Assembly: GCA_015680685.1 (NCBI GenBank)
Contig: MNCI01013853.1
Span: 1-64,000 of the forward strand
Direction of reading: 5' to 3'
DNA from: Gnetum montanum
Lineage: Eukaryota; Streptophyta; Gnetopsida; Gnetales; Gnetaceae
DNA: 64,000 nt
Of this stretch, positions 45,321 through 57,714 are shown piece after piece. The notes under the pieces are model-generated. The model was given only the letters and a program-made list of their open reading frames with translations. It did not search any database and was not told the DNA's origin. The position numbers and the translations under genes are program-made. How positions within the stretch are numbered: position 1 is the first letter of the stretch; every line of letters begins with the position of its first letter.

Positions 45321-46560
45321 ATGACAACGCAACAACTAGTAAGGCAATTCCTTGGAGAACTAACGAATTATATGATGATGAAGACGAAGTTTGGAGTACT
45401 CAATCCTATGCAGGGGTCTCCTATGTACATAAATGAAAACAACATCGTCCCAACTCACAAATTCATAACCTACCTAGTGATGATCAACCCTTATTTGCCA
45501 TTAAAAGCCTAATGCATTTATAAGAGGCTGTTTGAATATCCCATAGGCATTGCAAGGAAAGGCATCTACCCAGGCTTGATTTAAACAACTTTTTCAAGTT
45601 TTTAGGAGGCTATGATTTAGATCCACAACATCATTTACAAGTCTTCCATACTGCCTATGTATGGAACAATATTGATAATGGGTGACAAAAACTTAACCTC
45701 TTTCGTATGACACTAGTTTGCCAAGAAAAAGTATGATACATGTCCTTAAGATAAAAATCAATTCAACGTTGGCCAACAATAGTAGAACTCTTCAATGAAG
45801 GATATCAAACCTAGGCAAGAGTGTCATTAGCCTTAAGGAAACAAATCCAAGAGTGGAAATAAGTGTAACATGAACCCTTGTACATGACCTTAGAAANCAA
45901 GAAGGAGAGTTAGCTAGATGGGAGAATGTTGAAAGCTCTCAACNGAAAGGCTAATGTACCACATCATGGATGGGCTTCATAATAAAACAAGGGAGACCCT
46001 AGGGATGTATGCTTAAGGTCAACTATACGAGCTACAAACCCACCAACTCCAAAAGCTTATTAAGTGGGTAGCAAAACAAGAAGGAGAGTTAGCTAGATGG
46101 GAGAATGTTGAAAACTCTCAACAAGCCCAAAATCTTGAATTAGCAAGGGTCCATGATCATGAAGAGGAGAAATCAACTCACCTCAAGGAGGCGGAATCAT
46201 CTTTGTCAATACTACAATCACTAGATGAAATTGAGGCAAAGATCAATAAGATGATGGAATGGTTACATAAAAAATGTGGAGAATATGCCAACACTATTAG
46301 AGGTAGAACCATGATGAACCAAGAAGTAGGATAGAACACCCTTAGACAATTAGAAAGAAGGGTTGAAAAGAATAAGAACTCAACTGCTAATCATATGTAT
46401 CAATGTAACATTTTCCTATACAATCATCCCAAAGGTTAATGCTCAATCTTGTTACATTTATATGAGCATTGGGAAGGAATGTTACATCCATTGTTCATAC
46501 AAAAATACTGTGTTCAATCATAGTAGCAAAAATCCCACTTGTGGGGGAGGTCACCCTCAA
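45321..46560 (+). pseudogene. GP-D gag
   Basis: A short open N-terminal piece (45321-45512, MTTQQLVRQFLGELTNY) has no counterpart in GP-A to GP-C. From about 45570 a capsid-like region aligns with the GP family (FKFLGGYDLDPQHHLQVFHTAYVWNNIDNG, then KLNLFRMTLV), with stops and frameshifts. 45960-46440 aligns with the coiled linker (MDGLHNKTRETLG, KLIKWVAKQEGELARWENVE), and the zinc-knuckle site is degraded (CNIFLYNHPKG). 45898-45943, enclosed by two single Ns, duplicates 46073-46120 and is probably a misplaced contig end. Inactive. Confidence 0.72.
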
Positions 46561-46685
46561 ATTGGTCATAGCCTTCATATCAGCCAAACCTAAGCACTTA
46601 TCAGGTTCAACATCCTATTTTCCCAACTAGGTCAACATCCTCTATCTCACCACATCGTTATCATTCTCCTAAATACTATCAACCC

Positions 46686-47207
46686 ATGTCCTCTCCCACA
46701 AAATCACCATATCATGTTCCTTATACTTCTCCTTACCCTCAATATTTACATCCTTCACCTCCTTCTACATTTCCACCACTAGTACCAGAAGGTTTTACAC
46801 CACAACATCGACCCACGAACATTACCTGTGCTACTACTATCAACTACAATGGGAATCCTCCACAACATCGAAATCGTAGAAAGGGACAACATAGTTTCAA
46901 GACCACTGCATCCTCCCACTCAACACAAGTTCAACACTGTGGTGCATCTTTCTCCTTGAACCCAATGCCTCATGTTACCTTATCAGGGCCACCAATCAAT
47001 ACTCCAACAACCATGCAGCCCAATGAACATAGCCACATAGGGATACATATCGATCCTTGCATACCATCTTACAGTCAAGGGTGCCATAGTGGGTCAACAG
47101 CATATCAATTAAACTCATCTTCTAAATTTCCCCACTATGTCAACTTTAATACAGTGTGTGCACCCCAATTTGGGTACATACCAACCATGACATCAAAAGA
47201 CACCTAG
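46686..47207 (+). pseudogene. GP-D proline-rich gag C-terminal region
   Basis: 173 open codons, rich in P, S, T, H and Q (SPYPQYLHPSPPSTFPPLVP). It sits where GP-A to GP-C have a P/Q/Y-rich segment between the zinc knuckle and protease. No LLDSG-type protease box follows, and coding similarity ends near 47210. Possibly a linker that lost its protease. Confidence 0.55.
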
Positions 47208-48719
47208 TGGTTTGGATATGACTAAGTCCCAATATTTCTAAAATGCATGGATCCAACCCTTCCATTTATTAATTCTTGCTATGATCAAAAGTTTAGTTAT
47301 CGGGGATATCCCTCATTCTAACAAATCAAGTTAATAAATTTTTTTCCTTTTCTTTAATTTTACAATTTTTTGTTTTCCAGTTTTTCATCTTTCAATTTTT
47401 TGTTTTATCTTTTTATTAATTGGTTCATTGTTTTATTTATTGTTTTATCTTTTTATGGGTAATCTCATCTATGAATAACACACTCATGTGACTCATTGGT
47501 TGAGGTGTTGTTCTATGCTATCAAGTCTCAGGTGACTAATTACTTGGATAGCGAAGCCATCACATTCATCCACCCATTCTATTAATAAGAGGTTCTACTC
47601 TAGGTCTGATGATATTATTGACATCATTAAAACTTAAAGTAATTTTGTGCTCGTTATGCCCAAATTGAAAAATGATGGACTAAGAAGGAATGGCCAGGGT
47701 GTGACGTCAAGGGAAATTGTGGATTCTCTTTGGTGACATCTGTAAGGTGCTATCATGTAGCTTGGTTGTACTAAGATTCTTGTAGATCTAACAAAAAATG
47801 GAAGTAAGAGTAACAAAGGCACTCAATAAACACCCCAACCCCCACCCCCCCACCCGCAATGCTATTCTAGGATGTCCCATTGGAAAGACATGCACCCATG
47901 CCTAAAGGTAGGCGGCTTCTCTAGATTACGCATCTAAAAAAAAGACAGTGTGCCGAAAATTCCCAATGACTCCTCCCTTGAACGAAATGCCAAGTGATCA
48001 TACACCTTGCTTTCATGATACTCTTATCATTGTCCATCATTGGATGAAGCAATGTGATATCACTGATTGCAGGAATAAAGTTGGTCTTGATTTTGGAGCG
48101 ATGGACTAATGACACATTAATCACGTCCTACACTCAAGATTCATTGTGCCCTAGGTTAGTTGCCTCATGTCCCAATCTTTGCAATCCCTTCTACAATTCG
48201 TCTCAGCTCGTTGTCCATGTATTTGTGACTTGTGTCTTGAGTAGCATTGAACTCATACCTCATCACGATGGTATCTACATGTGTGTGTGTTGTGGAACTG
48301 GTGTGGATTACATTTAACACTTCTAGTGCCTACGAACATTTTAAGATGTGGTTATGCAAGGGCATTATAGGTTGGAACCTACTTTGGTGAGGACCTACTT
48401 GCATAACTTTTGTAATTTATACTTGTTGCACACCACCACATCATTTTATACCCTCTGAGTACTTCATTGCTAAATCTATTCTTTCCTTTGTCATCATTTT
48501 ATCAAATGTTCCTCAAAACCATTACATGTCCTCTGGTGTGTCACCTAAATAAACCAGGTTCAACATTAAACTTTTAGGGTAACTTCCTTGAAAAAATTTC
48601 TAACTCTAAAATCAGACTAAGCAAAGAATTCAACATTTACTAAAGGTAATAAGTAGGGTATGAAATAATTGAACTTCTTTCAATAACCTTACTAAAAGTT
48701 GATCTTTGTGTGATTATAC
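47208..48719 (+). other. GP-D non-coding 3' internal region
   Basis: T-rich at 47330-47450, then sequence related to the non-coding 3' regions of GP-A and GP-C, including the block at 48320-48412 with TTGGTGAGGACC. It includes a C-rich tract at about 47832-47856. No coding sequence supported. Confidence 0.55.
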
Positions 48720-49160
48720 ATGGCCCCTAAAAGAGGACAATAAGGAGGACCTTCTCAAGGTGCAACTAAATGCCCAAGGGAAGGCAGAAACCAAGGACCT
48801 CATGTAGAACATGCGGAGTAGGAGGCATAATCATTCAGTATCCATCAGGGAACTCCTATCACTACACGATCTAGCCAAGAAAAAGGTGGAGAGGTCAAGG
48901 CCTGAGCCTATCAAGAGGAACAACGATTATTTGTGGCATGGCATGTCAAGGCCAATCAAGTGTTCCTGCAATTATCGTGTCCATCGGAAATGTTGACTCC
49001 ATCAAACATTGAAACATCAGCATGGATGACTCATAATCCTTAGATAGAAAAGGAAAAACATTAGGCGCTTCTTCAATGGTATCAATCTAAGAAACCTGTA
49101 GCACAGGACAAAGGAAAGACACCCATGGAGGAGCCACTATCACCAAGAACCACATGAGTT
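48720..49160 (+). pseudogene. Decayed ORF of unknown function in GP-D
   Basis: Starting at ATG about 48722 (MAPKRGQ) a frame rich in G, Q, P and E can be followed to about 49158 with roughly seven stops, most replaceable by Q or W. A different frame is open at 48811-48996. No family recognised and no clear counterpart in GP-A to GP-C. It could be a remnant of an additional 3' ORF. Confidence 0.35.
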
Positions 49161-49325
49161 CCAATAAATTTTGTAACTTTTGTGTCTATGTCCCAATTGT
49201 GTTGTATTCAATTTTCCCAATTGTCTATGAGTTAATAATCCCATACCTATCCACTGTGTAATCAATTGAGCTTGCTCCTTACTTTCTTTAACTCGAGGAC
49301 AAGTTGTTATTCAGTCATGGAGGTA
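49161..49325 (+). other. GP-D 3' end with polypurine tract
   Basis: Non-coding; ends GTCATGGAGGTA directly before the 3' LTR, equivalent to the PPTs of GP-A and GP-B. Confidence 0.65.
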
Positions 49326-50336
49326 TGATGAATTGTGATTTGTCAAATGCTGATATAGAACCCTTGTTAACCAGGTGCTAATATTGGACCCCTATTAACC
49401 AGGCGCTAATATTGGACCCTTGTTAACTAGGTGCTGATATCGAACCCTTGATAATCAGGTGCTAATATCGGACCCTTGATATCAGACCCTCGATATTAGA
49501 CCCTTGATATCGAACCCTCAATATTGGGTATGCTAGATCATGACCTTAATGATATCGAATACACAATATCGTGGTTCCTACGTAAGCCTATAAATACCAC
49601 ATTTGGGCACATAGGAAAGAGTCAGTAAGTTTTAGAGTCAATTTAGTATTAGAGTAGAGTCTTTTTATCATTTTTTAGTTTCTCTCAACGCTTTCCCTAG
49701 TGCATGCCCACAGTGTGATGATTGTAATTATACAAAACCTTTATTCGAGTGTGACGTACTTGGACACACACATGACCGGCAATAAAGATCGGGATTACTT
49801 CATCATTGTAGCATTCACTTAGTTTTAATTTCTTACAATTATTTTTATTTATTACTTTCTTAATTAATATTTCTCTACCTTCATTTAGTATCCTTGTTAT
49901 TAAACGTGGAATGAGTACAACTTAATCACAAGCATTTAAGTGTGACTACTTGGTATCCTAGTATCATACCTAGGACATGCGCTTGGTAATCCCAATAGTA
50001 GTACATGTGGTCCAAGATGTGTATGGATGATTAAGGACAGATGCTTATCACACTTACGCTAGCTTAGATTCTCTTCTCGCATTCCCTCTTACCTTAATCA
50101 AAGTTATTTTCCATTGTTTTAAGGAGTAGCACTAGTTTAGGACCACATCATACACCTCACTCTGGACTAAACCATACATGACAAAGTAAATACTAGTCTA
50201 GGTGGGAAGACAGCGAACTGCGATAAATGTGTAACTATCTAGATACCACAACTAGCCCATCTGCGGAGTTTGACCAGATCGTGCGTGAATGCTTGTATTC
50301 ATATGGTTGAGTGTAGGGGTACCTTGCCACTCATCA
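49326..50336 (+). mobile_element. GP-D 3' LTR
   Basis: 1011 bp; TATA box at 49589-49596. Longer than the 5' LTR partly because the U3 block of the form GCTAATATTGGACCC is repeated more often (49350-49470). Confidence 0.88.
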
Positions 50337-51689
50337 GAGTGTATTAGACTAGCTAGTGTTGGTGCTATCCATATTGGCCAAAGGCCATGACTTCCTATTT
50401 TCCCTTTGTTAATCAAATCATTCTATCAATCTTGAAATTTGAGATCATCCTCTAGGTTGTTCACCTTTGAATTTTGAGCCTTAATCACACTACTTCAGAT
50501 CTACCAAAACTATGACATTACCATTGGCCTCTATGGGTCATATTAATAGCCTTGGGTAAGAAACTTTTATAGTGGGTTGAAATATCTTTAAGAGTGATAT
50601 ACTTATACATTGGGTTAAAGTTTTTAGTAGGACACCTAGACAATAGGTTGAAGTAGCTTTATGGTATGATACTTTAGGGTGGTAACTGCCTATTGCTTTC
50701 AACTTTCTTTTAGAAAAATACATTAATAATAAATAATGCATATCATTCGACAAAGTAACTTGTATAGCTAGGCTTATATTTTGAAATATTCATTTAGATG
50801 ATGTTACTTGGAGTTGTTGACCAAGTAGCATTATGGTGTGACACTTTAGGGTGGGGCATTGTCTATACTTGGACTTATCTTTTGAAAGTTTCATATGGAT
50901 GATGTCACTTGCAGTTACTCTAAAATAATTGCCACCAAACAAAATAGCTTCAACTATTTTAGGTAGCATTAGTAAATAAATAAGTTAAAAGATTCAAATG
51001 TATGTGATTATTTTTCCTAAATTTTTTCCCAAAACTCATTGGCTTAGAGATAACAGTCTTTCTTCTACAAATAAAACGTTTAAATTTCTAATCTAGTTTA
51101 GCAGGAAATTCTTTCACTAACACTACACACGGATTTTTGAAGAAATTTTTTAGGCCAACATTTTTCTTGAACAAAAAGGTATAGTAATCCATATCGGAAA
51201 TTTTCATTATGTGATAGATTTTATCTTCTCAAAAATGAAGATGTATTTTTAGGATGAAAAATTTTCATTGATTTTATCCTTAAGTAGTGTAGATCTAGTT
51301 TTAAAATTGAAAATTTATTGTTTGATGCATTTTTTTAATTAAAAATTTTCTATAAAAAGATTTTATAGCAAAGAGATTTTATCTTCTACTTTAATCATTC
51401 TAATTTAGTGAAAATTTTGAACATTACACCAATTAGTAAATATTTTACAAAATGGTTTTATCATTCATTTTCCTTTTGCAAGAAAAGGTTTGAGTGCCAT
51501 TTTAAAGCATTTTTAGGCAGCATTTAAATGAAAATTTCTTAAAAACTAATTCATGAAACTGGATTGTTTTTGATAATATTAAACACCTTTCCTCTCTTTC
51601 TTGATTCTGCACAGTGATTAATTGCAAAGCTAAAGATGGATCACCCAAATTCGTAGTCCATAATTTTTAAATAAATTTGGAATAATATT
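50337..51689. other. AT-rich gene-free stretch
   Basis: Diverged duplications at 50640-50900 (ACTTTAGGGTGG repeated). No gene, RNA or element boundary supported; the minus ORF at 50538-50753 is not convincing. Confidence 0.5.
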
Positions 51690-52530
51690 TGCCTGATACG
51701 ATAAGCATGATGATGTCAGGTAGTTATGCCATTGTGGTCTTCATTATGTGACTTTAAACATTAACGGCATATGACCAATACACTCCAATCAGCCACCTAA
51801 TCCAAAAGTCAAGAACACGACATTATGTTCACTACTGCCGTATAAATTGGGCTTGACTTCATCAATGAGACTTCAGAATTAAGATCCAACCAGCTTTTGT
51901 TTTAACGATGGCATCACCATACAGCATGGATTTGCATGGCAATCAAGGTCTTTGTTCTCTGTTGCCTAAATCCAGCAATCAGAGATGCATCCCATATTTT
52001 CAATGCCAATATTACTCGGCAAAGCAATCCAAGGCTACCTATTTAACTCTCTTACCTCCAATGTGCAACAATCCATGAGAACAGTATGTCATGTGGCCCC
52101 ACCTTTGCTCAGCTCTTAAAATACTCATGGCTCAATGTTTAGCCACTAACTAGAGCTTCAACGTTGGCCACATGTTTCTGTCGCTAGCACTGCAACACGG
52201 TATTCTCATACAGGAATTGGTCACTCAATACAGTACATGTCTTTTTTAAAGCAGTGTACAAGTCTGTCCAGTGCTACGCAAACCCAGTTTTGGCAATAAC
52301 AGTTTCTTCACGTTTTTCTTTTTCCAAGTGTGGTTCGTAATTATTCTTACATAAGTGACTAATCATCCAAACTAATAAAGTGTTATTCAATCCCAATTTT
52401 TAATAAATTGTGTACCATGCTCATTGAAAAAGGAAAATTGCTGCAGTATGTAAGATCAACAGCCGATCAAAACCAGCTTTTAGGATAAGAACAAAACCAC
52501 TCAAAAGAAGGGCAGCCACTTCTGTTTGGG
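51690..52530. repeat. Unidentified dispersed repeat R, copy 4
   Basis: The longest continuous copy: 51700-52150 matches 1110-1560 and 52150-52530 matches 3880-4329. Shared landmarks include GACCAATACACTCCAATCA and GCATCCCATATTTT. No recognised domain. Confidence 0.62.
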
Positions 52531-52739
52531 GCAACAGGTGGGCAGGCAGAAAATGACCCTGTGCAGGGAAACCTTGCTTCTCCCCTCATTGATCCACAAG
52601 CACAAACATGCATATTTCTTGGTTATCCCCATGGGTAAAAATCATATAAAATATGTAATCTGGAAATACAAACCATTTCTATCTCTAAAAACATTTTTTA
52701 TGAAGAAATTTTTCATTTGCAATCTCAAAACCTTAAGCC

Positions 52740-53335
52740 CCTTTTATAGCTCTACCTCACCCACTAGTGGTTCTCATAGATATAGTGCCAACATCATAAA
52801 CTACTACTCCACTTGTGCCCCTCACATTACTAGTGCTTGATACGTTTGAATCATTATCACAAGTACCACCAACACTCAGACACTTCAAAAGAGAAAGACA
52901 TCTATCAAGTTACTTGTAGGAATATCATTTCCAACTAGTTGTTCACTCTCTTCTTCAAATCCAACCATTCCCTCATTGACAAGAGCCTCAGTATGTACTC
53001 ATCCTTTATCCCATTTTCTTGCACATGATAAAATATCTCCCTCTCATCATTTATTCTTAATAGCTATACGATCTGTTGGAGAGCCTACATCTTTCAGCCA
53101 AGCAATTAAGGATCCAAAATGGTGTGAAGCCATCGTAGAAATCAAAGCATTGAAAGGCAAGAACACTTGGACACTTATTGCCCTATCACCACATAAGAAA
53201 ATCATCAGTTGCAAATTGACTTACAAGATTAAATACAATTTAGATGGGTTTGTGAGACATTACAAAGCTCAATTGGTAGCTCAAGAAAGCCTCACTCTAA
53301 AACTACATAAACTTCAAGACATCATCTATAGTTAA
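52740..53335 (+). pseudogene. Copia RT N-terminal fragment
   Basis: The open frame 52976-53335 contains the start of the Copia reverse transcriptase domain: EPTSFSQAIKDPKWCEAI, GKNTWTLIALSPHKKIISCK, LTYKIKYNLDGFVRHYKAQL. It ends before the catalytic aspartates. The preceding 230 bases read as a serine/threonine-rich linker with stops, as before RT in Copia pol. No LTR was found; an isolated fragment. Confidence 0.82.
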
Positions 53336-56300
53336 CCCACTGGATTGGGACAACATCTTCTAAGTTGTTAATTTCATCAATTTTTTCCATTTGAATTTCT
53401 AAAGATTTTCAAAATTTTAAAAATGATATCGTAGATATTATATTGCATCAACAATGTTGCATCTAAAATATCATGCATATAAAAAACTATATATACACAT
53501 TGAACATTAGAAAATTTTTCATTTCTATCATTTCATGTAAGGGGAGTTCATGCAATTTTTTAGTCAAACAACCTTCTAAGCCCCATATCTTCCTTTTCGC
53601 ATATTCAATTAATCCATTTTTTAATCCTTTGCTCTAGAAGTGAGCACCTTAGTCATGGGCAAGAGCATTTGCACATAATTTTGTGAATTGTGTAAATTTT
53701 TTCTAATGCCCGAAAGACTAATTAAGGATAAGTATTATAAGTGATAACAAGATTTTAATATGATCAAAGCTAATAAACTTAAAATTTCCTTCTAATTAGT
53801 CATTCTGATATTTTTTAACAATAAATTAAGGATAGTGACAGGTTGTTCAAGTTAAAAATTATTTCTAAACACTTGGAAAATTATTTGATTGAGGATTTTT
53901 CTAAATTAGTGCTCTTTCTAAATTGACAAATTTTCAAACTTTACAATCCAATTTTAAAATAGAATTCATTATGTATGACATTATTTTATCAAAACTTAAA
54001 ATCTGATGAAAGGTTATGAACCATTAGATATTTTTTTGTTTTTGAAAATTTTGTGTAATTTTAAGATTTGTTATGATTGCAGATGCTACCAAAAATAATA
54101 CTTGAAGCAAGAGGACTATAATAGCTTGAAGAAAAGAGACCTAAAGAAAGAGGAAGAGAATGAGGTATAGATTAAACTCTTACTACGAAATAAGAAGCAC
54201 AATGATATTCAATTTAAGAGTCCACACCAGCAATAGGGTAATCTATGTAAGTAGAATTTGATGCACCACCTACTATAAAGTAAGAAAAACACCTCAAATT
54301 ATTTAACAAGTATTTCTAGGCTATTTGGGAGAAATCTATCATGTCCACTATTATAGTAGAATTGAATTTTGACCCATTTTTGGAGTTTGCACCTATAGAG
54401 GTTAGCAAAGAACTTGAAGTATCACCATTTTGGCCAACCATTTCAAGTAATGGTGAATGATATTTTAGAGAAGTTTATCAATTATAGCATAATCAACAAG
54501 ATATTCAACTATGAAGATTGAAGGAGTGATAGTGCCATACTCACTTGAAACCATTGCTAGAACCTTAAATTTACCAAATGTCAAAGCCAACATCATCCAA
54601 ATCTCTACAAGGTTTGAAACATATGCTAGATATCAATGCCTATAGAGGGCATATGAAACCACTAAAAAGAATATAATGGATTATCTATTGATGAAAAGGT
54701 TTATTTAAGATTGGAACTTGTAATATCTTCTCAACTAAGAGACTTAATAGAATTTCTACATATGCTGCTATAGAAAGTGCCATATTAATGAAAACATTTC
54801 AAGAAAATATGAATCCTTGTTATTTCTAGAAATTCAAAAGAGGTTTTAGGAAAGCAAGAGAGGAAAACCCACTCTTCCATTTCCTTGTCTTATTAGGAAG
54901 TTATGTAGACAAGGAAGTATTTTTGGTTACACAAATAATATCTTGCATAAAGTTCAAAATGCATCATATGCAAAGATCTCAAAGCTAGTGCCATCCGAAA
55001 ATGATCAAGTGACAAAATTGGCAAGCACTAAGGCTGGAGTAGAGCCAACACAATTGGCAAACATTCTAGTCATAGGAACATAATAAGTACGACCAAGTTG
55101 GTTAGCTCCAGCTATAGAATGAGTAGGACCAAGTGCATTGCTAAAATAATAATAAGAATATCAATCCTTTATCAGTCATCTCTAACATATTGTAGAAACA
55201 ATTACTTGGGTTAGTAGGGAAGTATCTAGCATATATATAAAGTAAGAGATAATCCAATTAGACCTATATTATCAATAGGATCCACTAGTGGTTAAGTATG
55301 TTTCCAGGAAAAAAATGATGAATGGACACAACAAATCTTTGGAAACACTACATATTGCCAAGTGGTGTTAGAAATAGGAGAAGGAGCCATTGTAGTAGTA
55401 ATGCAATATTAACATGTAAAAGGAGAAGCAGAAGTAATTACAACTCACATTAAAGAATTATTTAATATTCTTGTTGTGCCACTGATAGATATTTCTAAAG
55501 CCAAAGATGTGCAAACATTAGTCGGAACATCAAAAAAATAGATTATGTCCCCTACTGAATATGAAGATGCATTAGAGAGATTGTTGCAAATAGGATAAGT
55601 CATGCAAAATCGTTTTGATATCCCTAGTGATATCAATGTAGTTTAGTTAGAGTTAACCTCTACAAAAGAAAAATTGGTCATTCGTTAGATAAGAATGCAA
55701 CATGGTATGAATGAAGTATAGAGGCTACAAGAGGAATCAGACAAATCAAGAGCTAAAAGACAAGAACCTACACAGTATATTGCACCAGACTAGCTATTAC
55801 AGTTTAGAAATGACTAAGTTGAAGGGTTGATGACTAGGTAGAAACAAATGAAAATAGAAAGGGAGAAGGTAGTATGCAACACTTCAGTTGTGAAGGCTCA
55901 AACATATGCCCATGTAAAAGCTATTATTGCATTGGAAGAAAAAAAATAAGAGAATTGCTACAGAAAATCTCAAATTGACAGATATAGACAAACAAAAGAA
56001 AATGTTTGAGGAAAGCATCCATGAGCTAAAAGAGTAATTTGCTAGAGTCAACCTAGGTACAAGACAATTTTCCAAAGAAAATAGAACCTTTTCAATGAAA
56101 AATGTACACAATGTAAAGTAGAAATCAACTATTAAAATTAGTGTGTGGTAAAAAAAGGCCAAAAGCACAAAAGACTCAAAGAACATTTTAAAGATTAGGT
56201 GGGCATATATAAGCAAATTAATAAAAAGAGATCTAGATGTTCAAGTCAAGATCAACTCCATTACATAGTAGTTACCTTATTGATAACTCATCTTGAATAA

Positions 56301-57075
56301 AATTACCATGAACCACCAAGCAGAGCTCAAAAATAAAGTCTTGCGGATAGAAGATTTGATAGCATACATAGGGTTAGCAAATCTACAATATGCTAACTTG
56401 GACATGTTGATAGCAAGTAGACCAAGAACATAGTTAAAGCAACAATTGGCTATCATATACTCCATGTATGAGAAAGAGTTTACAAATAGAAAAGAGGCAC
56501 AACAAAAAACTTCACATTACAAACTATAAGATTTAGGTAGTCAAATCAAGCTATTAAAATGAAAAAGATATTGCAAAAAATCTAGTCAGAAGAATGATAA
56601 ACTATCAAGAATTACAGAAAATGGTCAACCTTTTAAGGTGGAAAGAACTCAATTTGTAGCATGATATGCAAAGGTAAATTACATGTTTCCATAATTACTA
56701 TGTCCTTGGGAAGTATCAACACTAAAGAGCATCATTTAGGTGGCATGGACAATGCGTGATTCTAGAAATAAAGAAGAGAAGCTAAGAGCACTACTAAAAG
56801 AGTTTTAATATAAGAAAATAGATGATAAACGAAAGAAGATGATGGAGTAGCCATCCCCATCATGAACTTAAGAAGACTACACCTATCTTCCATTTTGTTT
56901 TGTTTTATTATAGTTTTTATCATAAAGTTCATCATGTGTCAATCAGGTGTTGCTTGATAATTTTGTAGAACCACTTGAACAAAGATGCAACATTCATAGT
57001 AAGTAGTTAATAATGTATATATGTCATATTATTGAGTCCATTTAACTACATAATTTTGTAATGAACTCTATTTCT
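53336..57075 (+). pseudogene. Strongly decayed coding remnant, probably the interior of an older LTR element
   Basis: A-rich on the plus strand from about 54060 to 56880. Short peptide-like runs appear in changing frames (FDPFLEFAPIEVSKELEV, FKRGFRKAREENPLFHFLVL, KMFEESIHELKE), with TAG stops that fit old CAG codons and almost no CpG. The later part has heptad-like, lysine/glutamate-rich runs. No family recognised. The 3' end (56960-57075) matches the end of GP-A before its PPT (TTTTGTAA(G/T)GAACTC), so this is probably the inside of a related element. 53340-54060 is simply AT-rich. Confidence 0.35.
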
Positions 57076-57439
57076 NACTACACTACAAGCATTCACAACT
57101 AACTCTAACTTCTAAAAAACAAACTACAAGAGTTTCACTAAGGGTTAGCAAAAGTGTATGATTTTACATGATGGTGGGCTCATATTTATAAGCATAACTA
57201 TGGCCCACTACATCATATATTGAGCTACAATATCACATCTATAATATCATAGTCTTTCTATCAAATGTTTCATCATACCTCTATGACTAGATGAACACTC
57301 ATCCTTTAGTTTAAATATAAAAGAAATAGAGTTCATTACAAAATTATGTAGTTAAATGGACTCAATAATATGACATATATACATTATTAACTACTTACTA
57401 TGAATGTTGCATCTTTGTTCAAGTGGTTCTACAAAATTA
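56965..57439. repeat. Inverted repeat bordered by single Ns
   Basis: 56965-57075 is the reverse complement of about 57326-57439. The N at 57076 ends the left arm and the N at 57440 ends the right arm. The centre, read on the minus strand, holds GTCATAGAGGTA then TGATGAAAC (about 57295-57278), i.e. a PPT and LTR start of the GP type. Most simply an assembly misjoin of one contig end in the wrong orientation. Confidence 0.75.
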
Positions 57440-57440
57440 N

Positions 57441-57714
57441 TGTTCCCAATAGTAAGACTTAGACCCTTAGCTAGATTCTTGTAGTTTAGTCATTCTAGAG
57501 TTAGAATAATTCCTATGTGCCCGCAGTAGGAATCATAGAGTAAACAGATCTTTATTCGAGCAACTTGTACCTGAGCACACTTTTGTGTACGGTAATAAAG
57601 ACAAACTTTATGATAAACCTTGCAGCATATAGATTAAGCTAATTAGTAATTAATTATTATTGAATGTTTAATGCTTTCCTAGTTAATTAATTTCTCTCTC
57701 AACCTTCGACCCTC
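57441..57714 (+). mobile_element. LTR fragment of the GP-A type, truncated by GP-C
   Basis: Collinear with 27940-28200 of the GP-A 3' LTR (GTTAGACTTAGACAC region, then TGTGTACG(G/A)(T/A)AATAAAG). It stops at 57714, where GP-C starts; its remainder should lie beyond GP-C outside the window. Probably the 3' LTR of the decayed element to its left. Confidence 0.75.

Larger units (their letters stand above)
44288..50336 (+). mobile_element. GP-D: diverged gag-only relative of the GP family
   Basis: 6049 bp; LTRs 44288-45168 and 49326-50336. Flanking 5-mers GGGTG and GAGTG (probable TSD with one change). Ends TGATGAATTG and CTCATCA. PBS and PPT match the GP family. Gag is recognisable; protease, RT, RNase H and integrase are not. 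U3 differs from the other GP elements but is also packed with GATAT words. Confidence 0.88.

Noticed and set aside
55884-56465. Minus-strand ORFs of 110 and 62 codons with hydrophobic residues
   Set aside because: They are the complement of an A/K-rich decayed frame, which yields F/L-rich apparent membrane proteins; no start context or domain.
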